DNA of 64,000 nt from Chrysoporthe austroafricana (GCA_001051155.2 JYIP02000006.1:3782001-3846000), one strand, 5' to 3'. Shown: positions 1-10,997, counted from the first letter of the stretch. Translations and numbers: made by a program. Notes: generated by a model from the sequence alone, not told the origin.

Positions 1-774
1 TCTGCACCTTTGCTGATACCGCCGGCATCAGGACTCGTGCCTTGGGAAATGACGGGGCCATCGGCACGATCGAGGAGGAAGGCATCAGGAGAGCAAGGCT
101 CAAGGCCCTGAGTTCAGATGTGATCATCGCCTTGGCTTCTGTCGAAAAGGATGGCACTGGCGACGCCTATCTCAACTACGACGTTGAGACGCTGGAGTTG
201 GCTGCGAGGGCGGAACAGCGAATTATTGTTATCAACAAATGCGACTCCGTCACCCAGTCGACTCTGCACGATCTACTTGGTAGATTCAAGCCTGCTGTCC
301 TTGACAAGATCCCAGGAGCGGATGCAAGCCTTACAATCTCCTGTAAAGAGGCCGAGGCGTCATCTGGGTTCGCACAGAAGGACCCCGGTGGTATCCACCA
401 CCTAACGCAGAAGCTAATCCAATCTTTTGAGAGTCTGACCTCCCTACCAGAAGAAATGCAGGAATTGTTGGGCGGCACGGAGAGGCAGCGGCAACTCTTG
501 GCGCAGTGCAGAGAGCATCTCGAGGACTTTATGAGAGAAGCCGCAGGAGAGCATGTCGAAGCTGAGAATATAGGTGATGATCCAGACATTGTGTTGGCAG
601 CCGAGCACCTCCGCTACGCGGGCGACTGCCTGGCACGGATCACCGGTCGGGGAGAAGCTGGAGATGTGGAGGAGGTCCTTGGGGTTATTTTTGAGAAGTA
701 TTGCACCACGGCCCTTGTCTTTCACGGAGCAAATGGATTAACAAGTGGGCTGCAGGTTCTGTGTAGGAAAATGA
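1..774 (+). CDS. MSS1: MSS1/MnmE-type mitochondrial tRNA modification GTPase, C-terminal part (5' end outside window)
   Basis: In yeast and bacteria MnmE/MSS1 works with MTO1/MnmG to modify the wobble uridine of mitochondrial tRNAs. The frame is open from base 3. The G3 motif DTAG is at bases 15-26 and G4 (NKCD) at about 234-245, followed by the helical C-terminal domain. The exon is best ended at base 697: an intron at 698-755 (GTATTG...TGCAG, with a TTAAC branch-like site) joins GAGAA to GTTCTGTG. This gives EKFCVGK and a stop at 772-774, matching the family's conserved C-terminal FCxGK, whose Cys is catalytic. Reading through the intron instead gives an unrelated tail to base 860. The P-loop and N-terminal domain lie upstream of the window. 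Family assignment and terminal exon are both confident. Confidence 0.93.
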
Positions 775-1257
775 GGTTGTATTCAGGACATTGCTGTGGT
801 CTGATCTATCTCTTATCCCAGTCTCCGGCCCTCTGCCGTTGGGCTCCGGGTAACGAATGAATCTTGGATAATCACCACCTGACTCCACTTATCGACTCCG
901 CTTGCTTCTATTGATAGCGTGTTATACATGGGTCGGCTTTGCAGCCGCAAACGCGTCTACTTCTATTGGGACAGTCGTCAAGGACCGGTCAGATCCCTCG
1001 CCCCCTCTCGCCCCCGATCCTCCAGAAAAGACAGTGCAGTGACAAGGGTGTTTCGATATGGGGCCTGACCGTTGCCAGTCAGGCTGTGGGGAAGACGGTG
1101 AAGTGACACCCGAACGCCGAGTCTGACCTGAGCCCTCTATCTCTAATGGGTATATCTGTACAAGAGGCCGCGTGCCGGAGATCCGGTACGGGCCGTGGTG
1201 GTGGGTCGTCGCCATGGTGAAGTGGCGAGATGCTAGCCCAGGTCGATGACAATGGGC
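775..1257. other. gene-free spacer between convergent genes
   Basis: This stretch holds the 3' flanks of MSS1 (from the left) and of the repeat miniprotein gene (from the right). I see no coding region, RNA gene or clear repeat in it. Confidence 0.6.
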
Positions 1258-1500
1258 TTAGTCGAAGTTGAGCGACCTCTTCTTGCTCTTGTCGTCAGAG
1301 CCATCGGGCTTGGAGTTGTATCCGCTCCTTCCGTGGTTCTTGTTATCGTCATCGTCGCCTCCGTTGGGCTTGGAGTTGTAGCCGCTCCGGCCCTGGTTCT
1401 TGGAGTCGTCATCGTCGCCTCCGTTGGGCTTGGAGTTGTAACCGCTGCGCCCGTAGAGCATGGGACGCTCGGTGACGAAGCTGGTGCTGTAGACGGCCAT
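1258..1500 (-). CDS. small repeat protein, three 20-residue Gly/Asn/Asp-rich repeats; function unknown
   Basis: This encodes 80 residues in one exon. After a 16-residue leader (MAVYSTSFVTERPMLY) come three tandem 20-residue units. Each starts GRSGYNSKP and carries an acidic DDDD-type patch, which degenerates to DDKSKKRS in the last unit. There is no signal peptide, membrane segment or cysteine; it is probably disordered and cytosolic or nuclear. The start has a good context (CAAAATGGCC), a CA-rich leader typical of strongly expressed fungal genes, and a TATATAAG box about 180 bp upstream. The only dibasic run is near the C-terminus, so a Kex2-processed peptide precursor is unlikely. I do not recognise the family. 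That it is a real gene is well supported by promoter, leader and repeat conservation; its function is open. Confidence 0.75.
   Translation of the reverse strand: MAVYSTSFVTERPMLYGRSGYNSKPNGGDDDDSKNQGRSGYNSKPNGGDDDDNKNHGRSGYNSKPDGSDDKSKKRSLNFD
1273..1452 (-). repeat. 60-nt in-frame coding tandem repeat (3 units)
   Basis: The unit boundaries fall exactly every 60 bases: the shared string GGGCTTGGAGTTGTA recurs at 1306-1320, 1366-1380 and 1426-1440. The period is a multiple of three, so copy-number change would keep the frame. Confidence 0.9.
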
Positions 1501-1678
1501 TTTGATTGTTGGGTTTGGGTTGGTGTGGTTGTGAGAATTGGTGTGTGGTTATGTGGTTGTGTGGTGGTGTTGGTGGGTTTGAGCTGAGGACTGGTTGGAT
1601 GTCTGGCTTGCTTGGTGAGGCTGCTGAGGCTGATGATGAGATGGGAGGACTGGAAAACAAGGCAGGAGGCGTCCTGGT

Positions 1679-1686
1679 CTTATATA
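1679..1686 (-). promoter_or_regulatory. TATA box of the repeat miniprotein gene
   Basis: On the minus strand the sequence reads TATATAAG, about 180 bp before the ATG. The leader between them is pyrimidine/CA-rich. Confidence 0.7.
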
Positions 1687-4600
1687 CTTGAGAGGAAAGG
1701 CTTTGAAGTCATACTGCCTGGTCGCGTGGAGTCTATGGCTGTAGGCGACCTCTACCGTTCTGACCCGGCACGTCAGCCTCATCCTCCTCGCTTCCGACCA
1801 GCACCAATCCTAAGGCGTCAAATCGCAGCAGGCACACCTACAAGGCAGTTGACTCACACCTTTTCACCACATGCGCACGCTCAGCCTCCCGCCGGCGAAG
1901 GAGTATGACATACTAAGGATTCTAGGGTATGAGCCTTCCCACGCCCAGGCCCGAGCTGCCGTGCCGTGCGATATCAGGATCGCCACCCTTGCTCGCCATG
2001 TGGTATCAGACCCACGCTCCGGGGTGCCGTCGGGGCCAAAAGCACCCCCCACGGCGTTGACAAAGCAATACGCCCGGGGCCGCAGGCAGGCACCAGAGCA
2101 CCAGGGAGGCTGCAGTCGAGAGCTTGGTAAGATCCGGCCCAGCTGCATGGAAGGTTCGCGCCCAGCTTCTAAAATTGGGGGCTTAGAATGCGAGGCCACT
2201 GTCCCACGCTGGGCGCCACGGCAGGGGATCGTCGCTCGTAGGGCTGAGGTGCCCCCCTGCCTGCAGCTGTAAATCATCTCTGGCTCCTTTGCTGGGCCCG
2301 GGCCAGTGAGCACACGCCTACAGTCGCTGGAGGATTGGGGTTTCGAGATTATACAGTCCAGCTGGGTGGGTCGCAACGGGGGCTACGGTTGCATCGCCCC
2401 GGGGTGCTTCAGAATTGTGCAGCTCCTTCGAGACAGGCCCAAGACGGGATGCGATGCTCTCATTTTGTCTACCATGGTAGCCTGTCATCTCGAGAGCTGG
2501 GCCCTCCGCGTACTGAGCCGCAAGGCACGGCGCTCTGCGTGCTCCTGCTTACGGCTCTCGCAGAGACCACGGGGAGAGCTCGCCCACGCCCTTCCTCAGG
2601 CGTCTATGGGGCCTGCTTCGCGCCGAGACATCCGGAGCCTCTATTCGTCCCTTTGCGATTGCGATCGACGCCCAGGCACAGGTCCGTTTCGTCATCAGGG
2701 CTGTCCCGAAGAGGCAGCTGTGCCAGGCACACCCCCATCATGCACGTCAGAACAGTCACCGCCGAAAGCAGTCACATATGCCATGTGGCTCTGCGCCAGA
2801 GAAAATACCAACGCGGCACTGCTGGTGCAGATCACGGCCTCGCCGCCGGTCTACGTCTTATAGCGGCGTGTTCGGTCTGACGGGAACAAGAGGCACAAGA
2901 GCACGCACATGGGCGCCGGATCGTCCCGGGCAACGTCCGTGGTCCTGGTCCGGTGTTGTATACTAATTTTGCTGCCTCGTCTCATCCTGGTGCCGCCTCC
3001 GGTTCGCAGCTTGCTTACACTGGAGCCTTTGAGTCGGCAGCGGGGCTGGGGAACCGCGACTGCGCCTTTGCGCAGCAGGCACATGAACAAGCTGCCCTTC
3101 CGCTCGCGAGACCTCTTCACCGCAACACTGCACGTTGGCGACACGGCCAGCCAGGGCGGACGGGTCTCGGCACGTTCGGGCTCTGCTGCCCGTGTGCCCC
3201 CTCTGCATGTCACACTCGGCGCCTCTCTGCGCTCGACCGCTCGAGGGAGGCCGTTACCACGTTACGACGGGCTGCAGCAGATGCAGCCCTACGGACCCCG
3301 TGCCTGGGATGGCGATCTAGGAACACCGCTCCACTGCGGGAAAGGATCAGATCGTCTCGTCTTCCCATTGTCTCGGTCGGACTAGGCTGGCGCACAGCCA
3401 AGAGGGCTGACGCATGTCATCGGCTCGGGACAACCTCGAGGGGCGGGCTGCGAACTTGGCGTCACCGTTCCTGAGGCTCTCCAGAGACATTTTCAGGCGT
3501 CGAGGGGCTTCCTGTCTTGGCCTCTGCCCCTGCCTGGCGCGTCCTGCGAATAGGAAGCTGGCGACCCGGCTGTCTCCTGGAGAAGACGTGGCTTGGATGA
3601 CCTCGTCGGCCAGCTTCTGTCCCACCGTGCCCCGTCAAGGTAGCCGGCGTAAAGATCGTCACTCGGGGCATACAGGCGGCGACAGGCCACACGCCGGCTG
3701 TCATGTCTCAATCCGGTGCCGATGCGTTCGTCCTGCAGCGCTGCCAAGCTTTCTTACTGGCCAGCCAGCCCTCACCGACCCCTCAGCATGGCAGTACAGT
3801 CATCAAGCGCTTGCGTCTTCTTCACTCTGGGTCCTCTATTCTGAGAAGCATGCGAGGCTGACACAGCCACAAGCGCCGACTCCTACAGCAGACGGTCCCG
3901 TATTACGAGAGCCTTGTGGAAGAACCCAGTGTCCTGAAACCCCCACGCCCAAATTTCCCAACTGCAGTGGTGTCTCACACCGCCGGAACTGCCACACGGC
4001 GAGAGGAGTCATTTGTCACGACCTGTGCCTCGCTATTCTCGCCGAGTCTCCTTACTAAACGGCTAAACGGCTTTGTCATGGAGGCACGTCGACGGCGCAG
4101 GCGAGACATGTCAGAAGTCTTCCGGGTTCCTGTGGCGTGCTCCTTGATTATGCTACTAATGTTTGTGTGTGCGCGTTCGCCGCTCCTGCTCGGATCCCGC
4201 AGCGCAGCGCCCAATCTGAGTATGTATTTCTGGATTGGTTGTCCTGTTATCCAAAGCGGCAGTTTATCGTCCCACAGGCCGACCTGTCAGGGGCGACACG
4301 TTCATCCAATGTCCAGACCCCATATGGGGCCGGAACGCGTCGACTGCAGGTCCGGCCGTCCTGACCCATTCACCACCACCCTCCTCTCCCGATTACAGTG
4401 CTGAGAGGCTTGCGCCGCCAGACCCTGGTGCCGAAGTCAGCGTAACCCACCCAGATGCGGCCGGATTCCCCCGCCCTCGTGTCACCGGGGAGGCTATGCA
4501 GCGTGCTCGTCCAGCCAGCCACCCCGGGCGGAGGCTTGAGATCCTGTATCCAATAGCGCGGGAGAGCGTCTCTTGTTGAGCCGGTCTGAATGCGCTGCTT

Positions 4601-5103
4601 ATAAGGGGGAGAAGCGCTCGGTGCTCCGCCCCAGGCAGACTTTGTTGCCTGCTGACGCCCGAATGGCTAAGTCATCCAATCAGCTGTCCGTGCCTCGCGA
4701 TATCGTATGATCGGGGCTCGTCTTCAGGCAGCTGAACGTCAATACCGCGAGAAATACGATCGGGGCCTCATGCTCGGCATGTATTTCCGCCGGGCTCGTG
4801 CCTAACGAATCTGCCATCCCGAGGGTCGCTGGCGCCTCTCCAGTACGCTACACGGGACTCGAGCCTCGGCCGCCGCCTGAGAATAGCTCCAAAGGTGTCC
4901 CAGACCAACCCGTCCTCTATTGTTCTCTCGTCTAGCTGTGCTGCCTGTGCCGCCATGCTATGCTATGATGTGAATCCGCGATGCCGTCTGAACCACCTCC
5001 ATCATGATGCCTCGTCCCCGCAGAACGCCGTCTAGAGCCCCTCGCGTACCGTAGCTGATGGAAGCGGCTCGCCTCTGCCGCTCTCGCCTCGTGCGATCCT
5101 TCT
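1687..5103. other. 3.4-kb GC-rich stretch without a convincing gene
   Basis: Open frames occur on both strands (for example 2306-2863, 2335-2880 and 3414-4058 on plus, 1864-2376 on minus). They overlap, are rich in Arg/Pro/Ser/Cys, lack recognisable domains and look like a by-product of GC-rich DNA. I see no tRNA, transposon ends or tandem array. The left end includes the promoter of the repeat miniprotein gene. Confidence 0.5.
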
Positions 5104-6233
5104 TTACTCCTCCTCATCGAGACCATCCGAGTGGTACTCGAAGGCCCCCGGCAGCGGCGCCTCCTCCCCGCCCTCGTCCGCATCCGCGTCCGCGTCCGCC
5201 CCGATCGGCTTCTCCCCCCCGGCGGGCGGCACCTCGACCCTGCCCACGGGCATGACCACCTCGGGCGCCGTGATCCGGTCCGCACCCATCACCCGCGTCA
5301 TGTACTGCGCCCACTCCCACGGCCTGTCGCGCCCGCCCGGCAGGCTGTTGAAGTACTCCCAGCCCATGATGCCCCCGAAGCGCTTGTGCTGGCCCACCAT
5401 CAGCGGGACCACGGTGGCCAGCACGTCGAAGGGGATGAAGCCGGAGCCGTTGGCCGGGTTCGTCACGAGCCCCACGACGACCTTCTCGGGGTTCCAGCCC
5501 TTCATGAGCATCATCTCGTACAGGATGGGGTTGCTGCAGTCGCCCCACCCGCAGTCTCAAGAACCGGTCAGCAGGTTGAAGATCCCGCCAGCAGTAAACG
5601 GGAGGAGCACTCACAGAACTGGCAGTTGTAGAAGGCGATATCCCGCCCCCGCATGACCTCCAGCGCCTCGTAGTCGAACCCGCTCAGGTTCCGCCGCACG
5701 TCCAGCAGCGCTGGCGCGACGGGCGCCAGGCTGATGATGAAATCGGGGCCGAAGTCCGCCCGCAGGCGGTCGATCAGCCGCACGACGCCGGCGAGGCTGA
5801 AGGGCTCCTCGACGTCCAGGTCGAGCCCGTCGAGGCCCCGCTCCCGCACGACGTCCCGCACCGCGCCGTAGTACCGCTCGAAGGTGGCCTCGTCGTCGCT
5901 GTCGAGGGTGTCCTTGGCGAAGGCGCCCTTGGCGGCGCCGCCGAGCATCCCCATCACCTTGACGCCGGCGGCCTGCAGGACGCGGGCCTCGGCCCAGAGC
6001 GTGGCGAAGGACGGGTGGCCCGGCACGTGGTCGTTGAGCGTAATGATCTGCGACGGGTCGGGCCTGCGGTTGATGTGGAAGGCGGCGATGTTGAGGTGGG
6101 TCAGGCGGATCCCCGGCTGCTGGATGAGCGGGAGGAGGGAGACGGGGCTGCCGTCGGGCTTGTGGTGCGACTGGAAGTAGATCACGAGCCTGGGGAAGCC
6201 GGCGCCCGGGAGGGGTGCCATCCTGAGGTTCAT
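5104..6233 (-). CDS. GH18 endo-beta-N-acetylglucosaminidase-like protein, no signal peptide
   Basis: This is a GH18 TIM-barrel enzyme of the ENGase/EndoH-like branch, which cleaves the chitobiose core of N-glycans. Two exons (6233-5615 and 5555-5104) flank a 59-nt intron and give 356 aa. The catalytic DxxDxDxE motif is complete (D135, D138, D140, E142; sequence DGLDLDVE). The splice restores FYNCQFYCGWGD, typical of this branch. The ATG at 6233 is chosen because a TATA box lies at 6392-6400; a longer reading from 6461 would start upstream of that box. The N-terminus is not hydrophobic, so the enzyme is predicted to be intracellular, unlike secreted Endo-T types. The C-terminal tail is strongly acidic (alternating Asp-Ala, then a Glu-rich end). 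It could act on free glycans in the cytosol; that is inference. Confidence 0.88.
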
Positions 6234-6391
6234 TGGCGTGTCGACGTCGGCGGGCGGAGGCCGAGGGTGAGCGCGGGCTGGAGAGTGAGGCTGACGCCGA
6301 GGCCGAGGGACCGTGTCTGGGGAGAAGCGGGGTTGCGATCGTGGCCAGACGAGACGCCGCAGGAAGTAAGACGGGTTGAGGAAGAACAGGG

Positions 6392-6400
6392 TTTTATATA
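6392..6400 (-). promoter_or_regulatory. TATA box of the ENGase gene
   Basis: The minus strand reads TATATAAAA, about 160 bp upstream of the ATG at 6233. Confidence 0.65.
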
Positions 6401-6653
6401 TCAGAATCCGTCGCCATGCCTGTTTGAGGACGACGAGTATAGAGAGCAGCTGGCCAAGCATGTGCCGTGTGCGAGTGAAGGCTGAAGGCAGCTGTGTAGG
6501 AGGGCCACCGCAAACGACCCGCGCTGGAGCAGTAGCACGCTAGCCACCCAGACCTACGAACAGCCGCCACCACACTCACTGCACAAACATAAAATATGAC
6601 TCCTATTTATTCTTGGGGGAAGACGGATAATTATTTTCAATGAAAAAAATTAC

Positions 6654-6659
6654 AAAAAA
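6654..6659 (-). terminator. RNA polymerase III terminator (T6) of tRNA-Gln
   Basis: A run of six T on the minus strand lies about 12 nt after the tRNA 3' end. A second T run follows at about 6643-6649. Confidence 0.7.
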
Positions 6660-6670
6660 TCGAAAACGAA

Positions 6671-6755
6671 GGTCGCGCTGAGAATCGAACTCAGATTATT
6701 GGAAGGTACTTGGCAAAGTCAGAATCCAATGTGATAACCATTACACTACGCAACC
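6671..6755 (-). tRNA. tRNA-Gln (anticodon CUG) with a short intron
   Basis: Read on the minus strand, the acceptor stem GGTTGCG pairs with CGCGACC, with one G-T wobble. The D arm contains AATGGTTA. The anticodon stem is TTGGA/TCCAA with loop TT-CTG-A, and the T arm is CTGAG-TTCGATT-CTCAG. A 14-nt intron lies one base after the anticodon, the standard position for nuclear tRNA introns. No CCA is encoded, as expected for a eukaryote. Confidence 0.93.
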
Positions 6756-8910
6756 GGAATTATTGCTTGTTCGGCTTTGCACTTAGTCATTTATATTTGG
6801 CATGTTAGTAGCGCAGTGCCTAGGGCCGTTCCGCATCCGATTCGGATCTCGGGCCGTTTACACACTGCTAACCTATATCACGAGGAAAAAGGATTATAGT
6901 TCTAACCCCTAGCATAATTCAACACCTGTGCTATTTTTCTGGCCCTGAACAGGCCTTCCGATAGATATATATATAGGCTATGCCTTCCTGTTATGAGCCA
7001 GCCCAAATGTAACAAGCACTGCGATATGGCCGGGGTCTAGCAAGAGCATGTTGGGTTGTTTTTGGATTGTCAACCCTGAAGCGTAGTAGAGGTGGCGAGC
7101 GGGCATCTTGATCAATATGCTATTATAGGCTGCTTAAAATGCCGGCTTGACTTTCATCAGCTAGCACCTTGATTCTTTCGCAAAGAACACGACTTCTTAG
7201 TGTCGCACACACTCGACGACTTAGTTAAACGACGCACGATGAGAACTTGGACCGGATCACAGCAAGCGTATACCATGCTGCAATGATTTTGGAAGATCGC
7301 CATGTGTACAATAATGTGTTCTTGACCGCAATTGCAGCTCATCAAGCCATGAAAGTGTAGCACCAATCTATCGACGCCGCCCAAGCTGTTGCTCATCTAT
7401 ATATAGGATTCAGATTAGGATTATATGGGAGGGCCTACATTGTGCTCTTGTCGATACAACTGCAAATTGCAAAACTTGCTTAATGATTGAAGCGATTTAG
7501 AATTGAAAAGCTCAATATATAAGATAGTGAGGTACTTAGCCCAGCGAGCCAGCAGGGTGCGGGACTTGCGTATTTATCCAACACTGTAGGAAGCTTGAAA
7601 ATTTCATGGTCCTGGCTGGTGAACAGGCTCGTATCCCTTTGGTCGGGGAAGTTCTCTACTTGCCTCTCTTGAAAGGCAGAGGGGTTAATTAGCTTAGGCC
7701 ATTTAGCAATTACGGTGTGCGCAGACGCTTGGGTCTCGGGGCGGTGGCCTAACCCGCCACTGTCTTCTGGCTCGTTCTTGAGTTACTCCCAAGGTGCAAC
7801 CTAGGGGTAAAGAAAAGATGAAGAGAAGAAGGACGGTGTTGTTGTTGACTCTGGCGACAATTATTCATCATTACATACACCCCAATGTGTATTAGTGCCG
7901 CGGTGCCTTCCGGGAGTTGTCCGGCTAATTAAGCACGTTAAGTAGCTATTTCCGGCTTGTTCGCGGTCAAGCGCGGCATGCTGAATTTAAACTCTATGTA
8001 CGGAGTACCTGTTGGGTTTAATTTTAGCATGTGGATTTCGACCTTGGGCCAGCCTCCAACGTTGGAACTGTTCAGAATAGTTCGATTAATATAGACACAG
8101 ACTTATTTCTTTCTTAAAAAAGAACTTTGAAAGGCGATTCAGAGCGCAAAAATGTCAAGAGCCTCCGTAAGCTTGATTGAATACTGAGGAACGCGCACAC
8201 ATTTACAGAGACAGCTTTGCCGACATCATGGAGCCCAGCCACCAACAGTCCAGTCGACCTTGCTCAGATACACCAGAGTAGGTTACATACATGAACCCGA
8301 AACCGAATTGCGTCTGCATTCATGCAGACGCACACGAGTGCTGGCGCCCGTTCATTCGATTCGCCGTCTGCAGAGGCCCACCCGTACGTCGGAGTCAATA
8401 AGCGGTCGGCGAAACAAGTCCTTGGCGGATGAAAAGTAGCCACCGCTTAAAGAGGTAGTCGTGAGTTCGCATCAAAATTGAGTAGAGACATGTCGAAGGG
8501 TGTCAGACTGCATGCATTAAGGGCTTGCAACTTCACTAGCTTTAGTAATAAAATGCATACATTTAACACGTCATACACTAGCAGCTGCAAAAAGCAGACG
8601 CGCCTGCCTGTGTGAGGCCATGTGAAGATGCCTGGTCGCTACAGTCACTGCTCAGTCATACCATGGCGCCATACTTCCTACGCCTGCGTGCAACCCTTTT
8701 TTATTGTGGATCATTTTCTTTTGGGTGTGTGTGAGTGAGTGAAAGGACTGTAGGAGCACCTCGATGTGCCTCTGCCCCAAGAAAGTGTGCCGTTGCTTTC
8801 TCCCTTTACTGCGTAATCCATTGGACGATGGAGAGGTTTCTCCCATACCGTACCTTCAAAAAGCATTCCAGGCTCCAGTCCACGGGCCGTACGACAAATG
8901 TCACGGTTCG
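6756..8910. other. 2.2-kb AT-rich intergenic region
   Basis: This is visibly AT-richer than the sequence on either side, with dense stops in all frames and no convincing gene. TACGGAGTAC-type short palindromes occur near 7999-8008. It may be decayed transposon DNA: the part around 7500-8000 resembles non-coding retroelement sequence, but no matched terminal repeats could be found by eye. Confidence 0.5.
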
Positions 8911-10910
8911 TTACCCAACAAATACTTTTCCCCCTCTCGATTTCACCTGTTTGGACAGGCTTTTGATCAATTCCGTCCCAAGGCCCAAGAGCTCTGCAAT
9001 TCTCAGGGCGTTGGCGAATGTCACATAGCTTCCTTGGAGACCCTTGCCACGTACGATCGTTCTGTGTATCCTCCCAAAGTGCTTGTCGATACGTTTCCAG
9101 GGGAGCTTTTGCCCGGACCCGCAGGCATTGAGAATTTGGGTCACATTCACTAATCCCTCATGTGCCATATACAACACAGTCTTGGTGTCAACCCTTAGGA
9201 TCCAGTATGTCACCGCTGCTGCCACCCGCTCGCTGGCGTCCTGTAATTGCGGAGCAAAGATCCGTGTCCGTGGGTCAGCATGCTCGAACGGCCCCGCGCT
9301 TTCCACCCGGGGCGGAGCAGAGATCTGAGTTGGCGAGCCGGCACGCTCGAGTCGCTCCGTATTGTTCAGCCCAGATAGCAGCGGACCAAAGGTTTGAGTC
9401 TGCGCGGCAGCATACTGATCTGGTGGGCTTGGAGCACCTAGAGATCGATACGCTGCAGGCGTCGGGGAATACTCAGTGGGGGTCGGCACCGGATCCAGGG
9501 TAGCATTCAGAACAATTAGGAAAGGATCTTGAAGGCTTTCATGAGCGGACGGGCGGTCGGCTGGATTGGTTCGGACCAGAGACTGGACAAAGTTGTGATA
9601 GGTTGCATCAACAGCTCTCTGAAGTCTTTCTGTGAGCAGCTCGGGCCAGTGTTGGCTGCTCTTTGGGTAGCGAGGCAGGCCAAGGACGAGCTCCAAGGTA
9701 ATAACTCCGAGGGACCACAGATCGACCTTGTTGGTATAGTAGGCTTGAGACCAAATTTCGGGGGCTGCATAACATGCTGTGCCGCAAGCCGTTGTAAGTT
9801 GGCGAGATCGTGGAACCGCCAGACCGAAATCCGTTAACTTAATACGCACTGGGTCGCGGGCGGTTACCAGGATATTGGCTGGTTTGAGATCACGATGTGT
9901 AACATGCTTAGAGTGGAGGTATTCCAGACCGTGGAGCAGTTCCCTTGCGAGCTCCTGTGTATCATGCAATGTGAAGGGCGATCGTTCATGTTCAATTGCA
10001 AGGTTCGGGCCGCTGACGAGCTCCATGACTAGCATAGGGTAGCCTTGACCCGTTGATATGAATTCGATAAATTGTACGATGTTGCGCTTGGAACACATAA
10101 GCGTAAGAATTAAGTAAGACTGATAGGGGGGCATACATGCGAGAGACTCTCCAGGATCGCTGATTCTCGAAGGGGCTTGTTCTCCGGCTGGTGGAACTCC
10201 TTGACAGCAAATGAGGCTCCGGTATAGGAATGAATTGCACGGCGGACTGTTCCGTAGGCGCCGCTACCGATCTTTGTCTGGAGTACGTAAGAAAAACGAG
10301 TCCCCTTAGACGCGGACGGTGCTGTAGAGGGTAGAATAGACGCCAGGTTTAGGCCGCCGAGACCGGGCAGAGCCTGGGCGAGTCGTGTATAGAATTGCTG
10401 TAAGTAGTGGTGCTGCAACGGATCGTTTCCATGGTCGACAAGTTGGATGTTGATGTCGAAATCAGGGAGGACGATTGTTGTCGTAGTTTTTGGCACAAGG
10501 GCTCGCTGGCTTTTGATTTTAGTTCTGCCGTATTCCGTAGAGCTAATGGAGATTCCGTGGGTTGAGAGATTTTTCAATATGGCACTCCCGAACTCAGGAT
10601 TGAACTGTACTGCAAAAAGCCGTTGGCTGTTTGTATTAATATACACATCACAAGTTGCCTTGTCAGAACCAAAGACAAAGCCAAGCTGTTCATTTTTCAT
10701 ATCGTGGTCGACAGTGAACCGTAAATACGTCTCACTGAGTTGGTCCGGAGCGGGTGTATCCCCATGAATGGACGTTGCCCGGCTGGCGAAGTCATCAGAG
10801 CAGAATTGCTGCTCTTCACACACACGAAAGCGTTCGTTGTGAGGCTGATGCAGGAAGTCACCGGCCGATTTGACCATGAAGAGAGTTTTGGCTTCCTCGT
10901 CTGACAACAT
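8911..10910 (-). CDS. FHA - Ser/Thr protein kinase - APSES/KilA-N-like three-domain protein
   Basis: This encodes 649 aa in two exons (10910-10137 and 10086-8911) around a 50-nt intron; the splice restores SLSH-RNIVQF of the kinase. An FHA domain at about residues 77-135 (GFVFGSDKATCDVYI, LKNLSTHG) should bind phosphothreonine. A complete kinase spans about 207-465: Gly-loop IGSGAYGTV, FAVK lysine, HRDLKPAN at 322-329, DFG at 344-346 and YAAPE. A Pro/Thr-rich linker follows. The last ~100 residues (VLYMAHEGLVNVTQILNACG, then WKRIDKHFG and LQGSYVTFANALRIAELLGL) match the APSES/KilA-N DNA-binding fold pattern. The kinase looks active. The ATG at 10910 is the first in frame and follows a TATA box. 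The fusion suggests a kinase that acts at DNA or chromatin; that is inference. Confidence 0.87.
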
Positions 10911-10997
10911 CCTGGAGTCTGGGGCGCGGAAGAAGGGTAACCCAAGGAGAAAGTGTGGCACCTCTTGATACAGATTACTAAATGGTGTAGTGTATTC

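Noticed and set aside
698..860. Extension of MSS1 to base 860
   Set aside because: The extra tail has no family similarity, while splicing at 698-755 restores the conserved FCxGK end.
1258..1500. Repeat miniprotein as a dikaritin-type RiPP precursor
   Set aside because: No signal peptide, no Kex2 sites between repeats, and no UstYa/UstYb or tyrosinase-type gene nearby.
2306..4058. Long open frames on plus (185, 181 and 214 residues)
   Set aside because: Overlapping frames of Arg/Pro/Ser/Cys-rich composition, no domain, no consistent start or splice logic; expected in GC-rich DNA.
6234..6461. Longer N-terminus for the ENGase from 6461
   Set aside because: It would begin upstream of the TATA box at 6392-6400, and the added sequence is low-complexity Pro/Arg.
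5131..6485. Plus-strand frames opposite the ENGase gene
   Set aside because: Shadows of the real minus-strand gene, which has catalytic motifs and a clean splice.
7500..8050. LTR retrotransposon fragment
   Set aside because: The texture is suggestive, but no matched TG...CA terminal repeats, target-site duplication or gag/pol coding could be found by eye.
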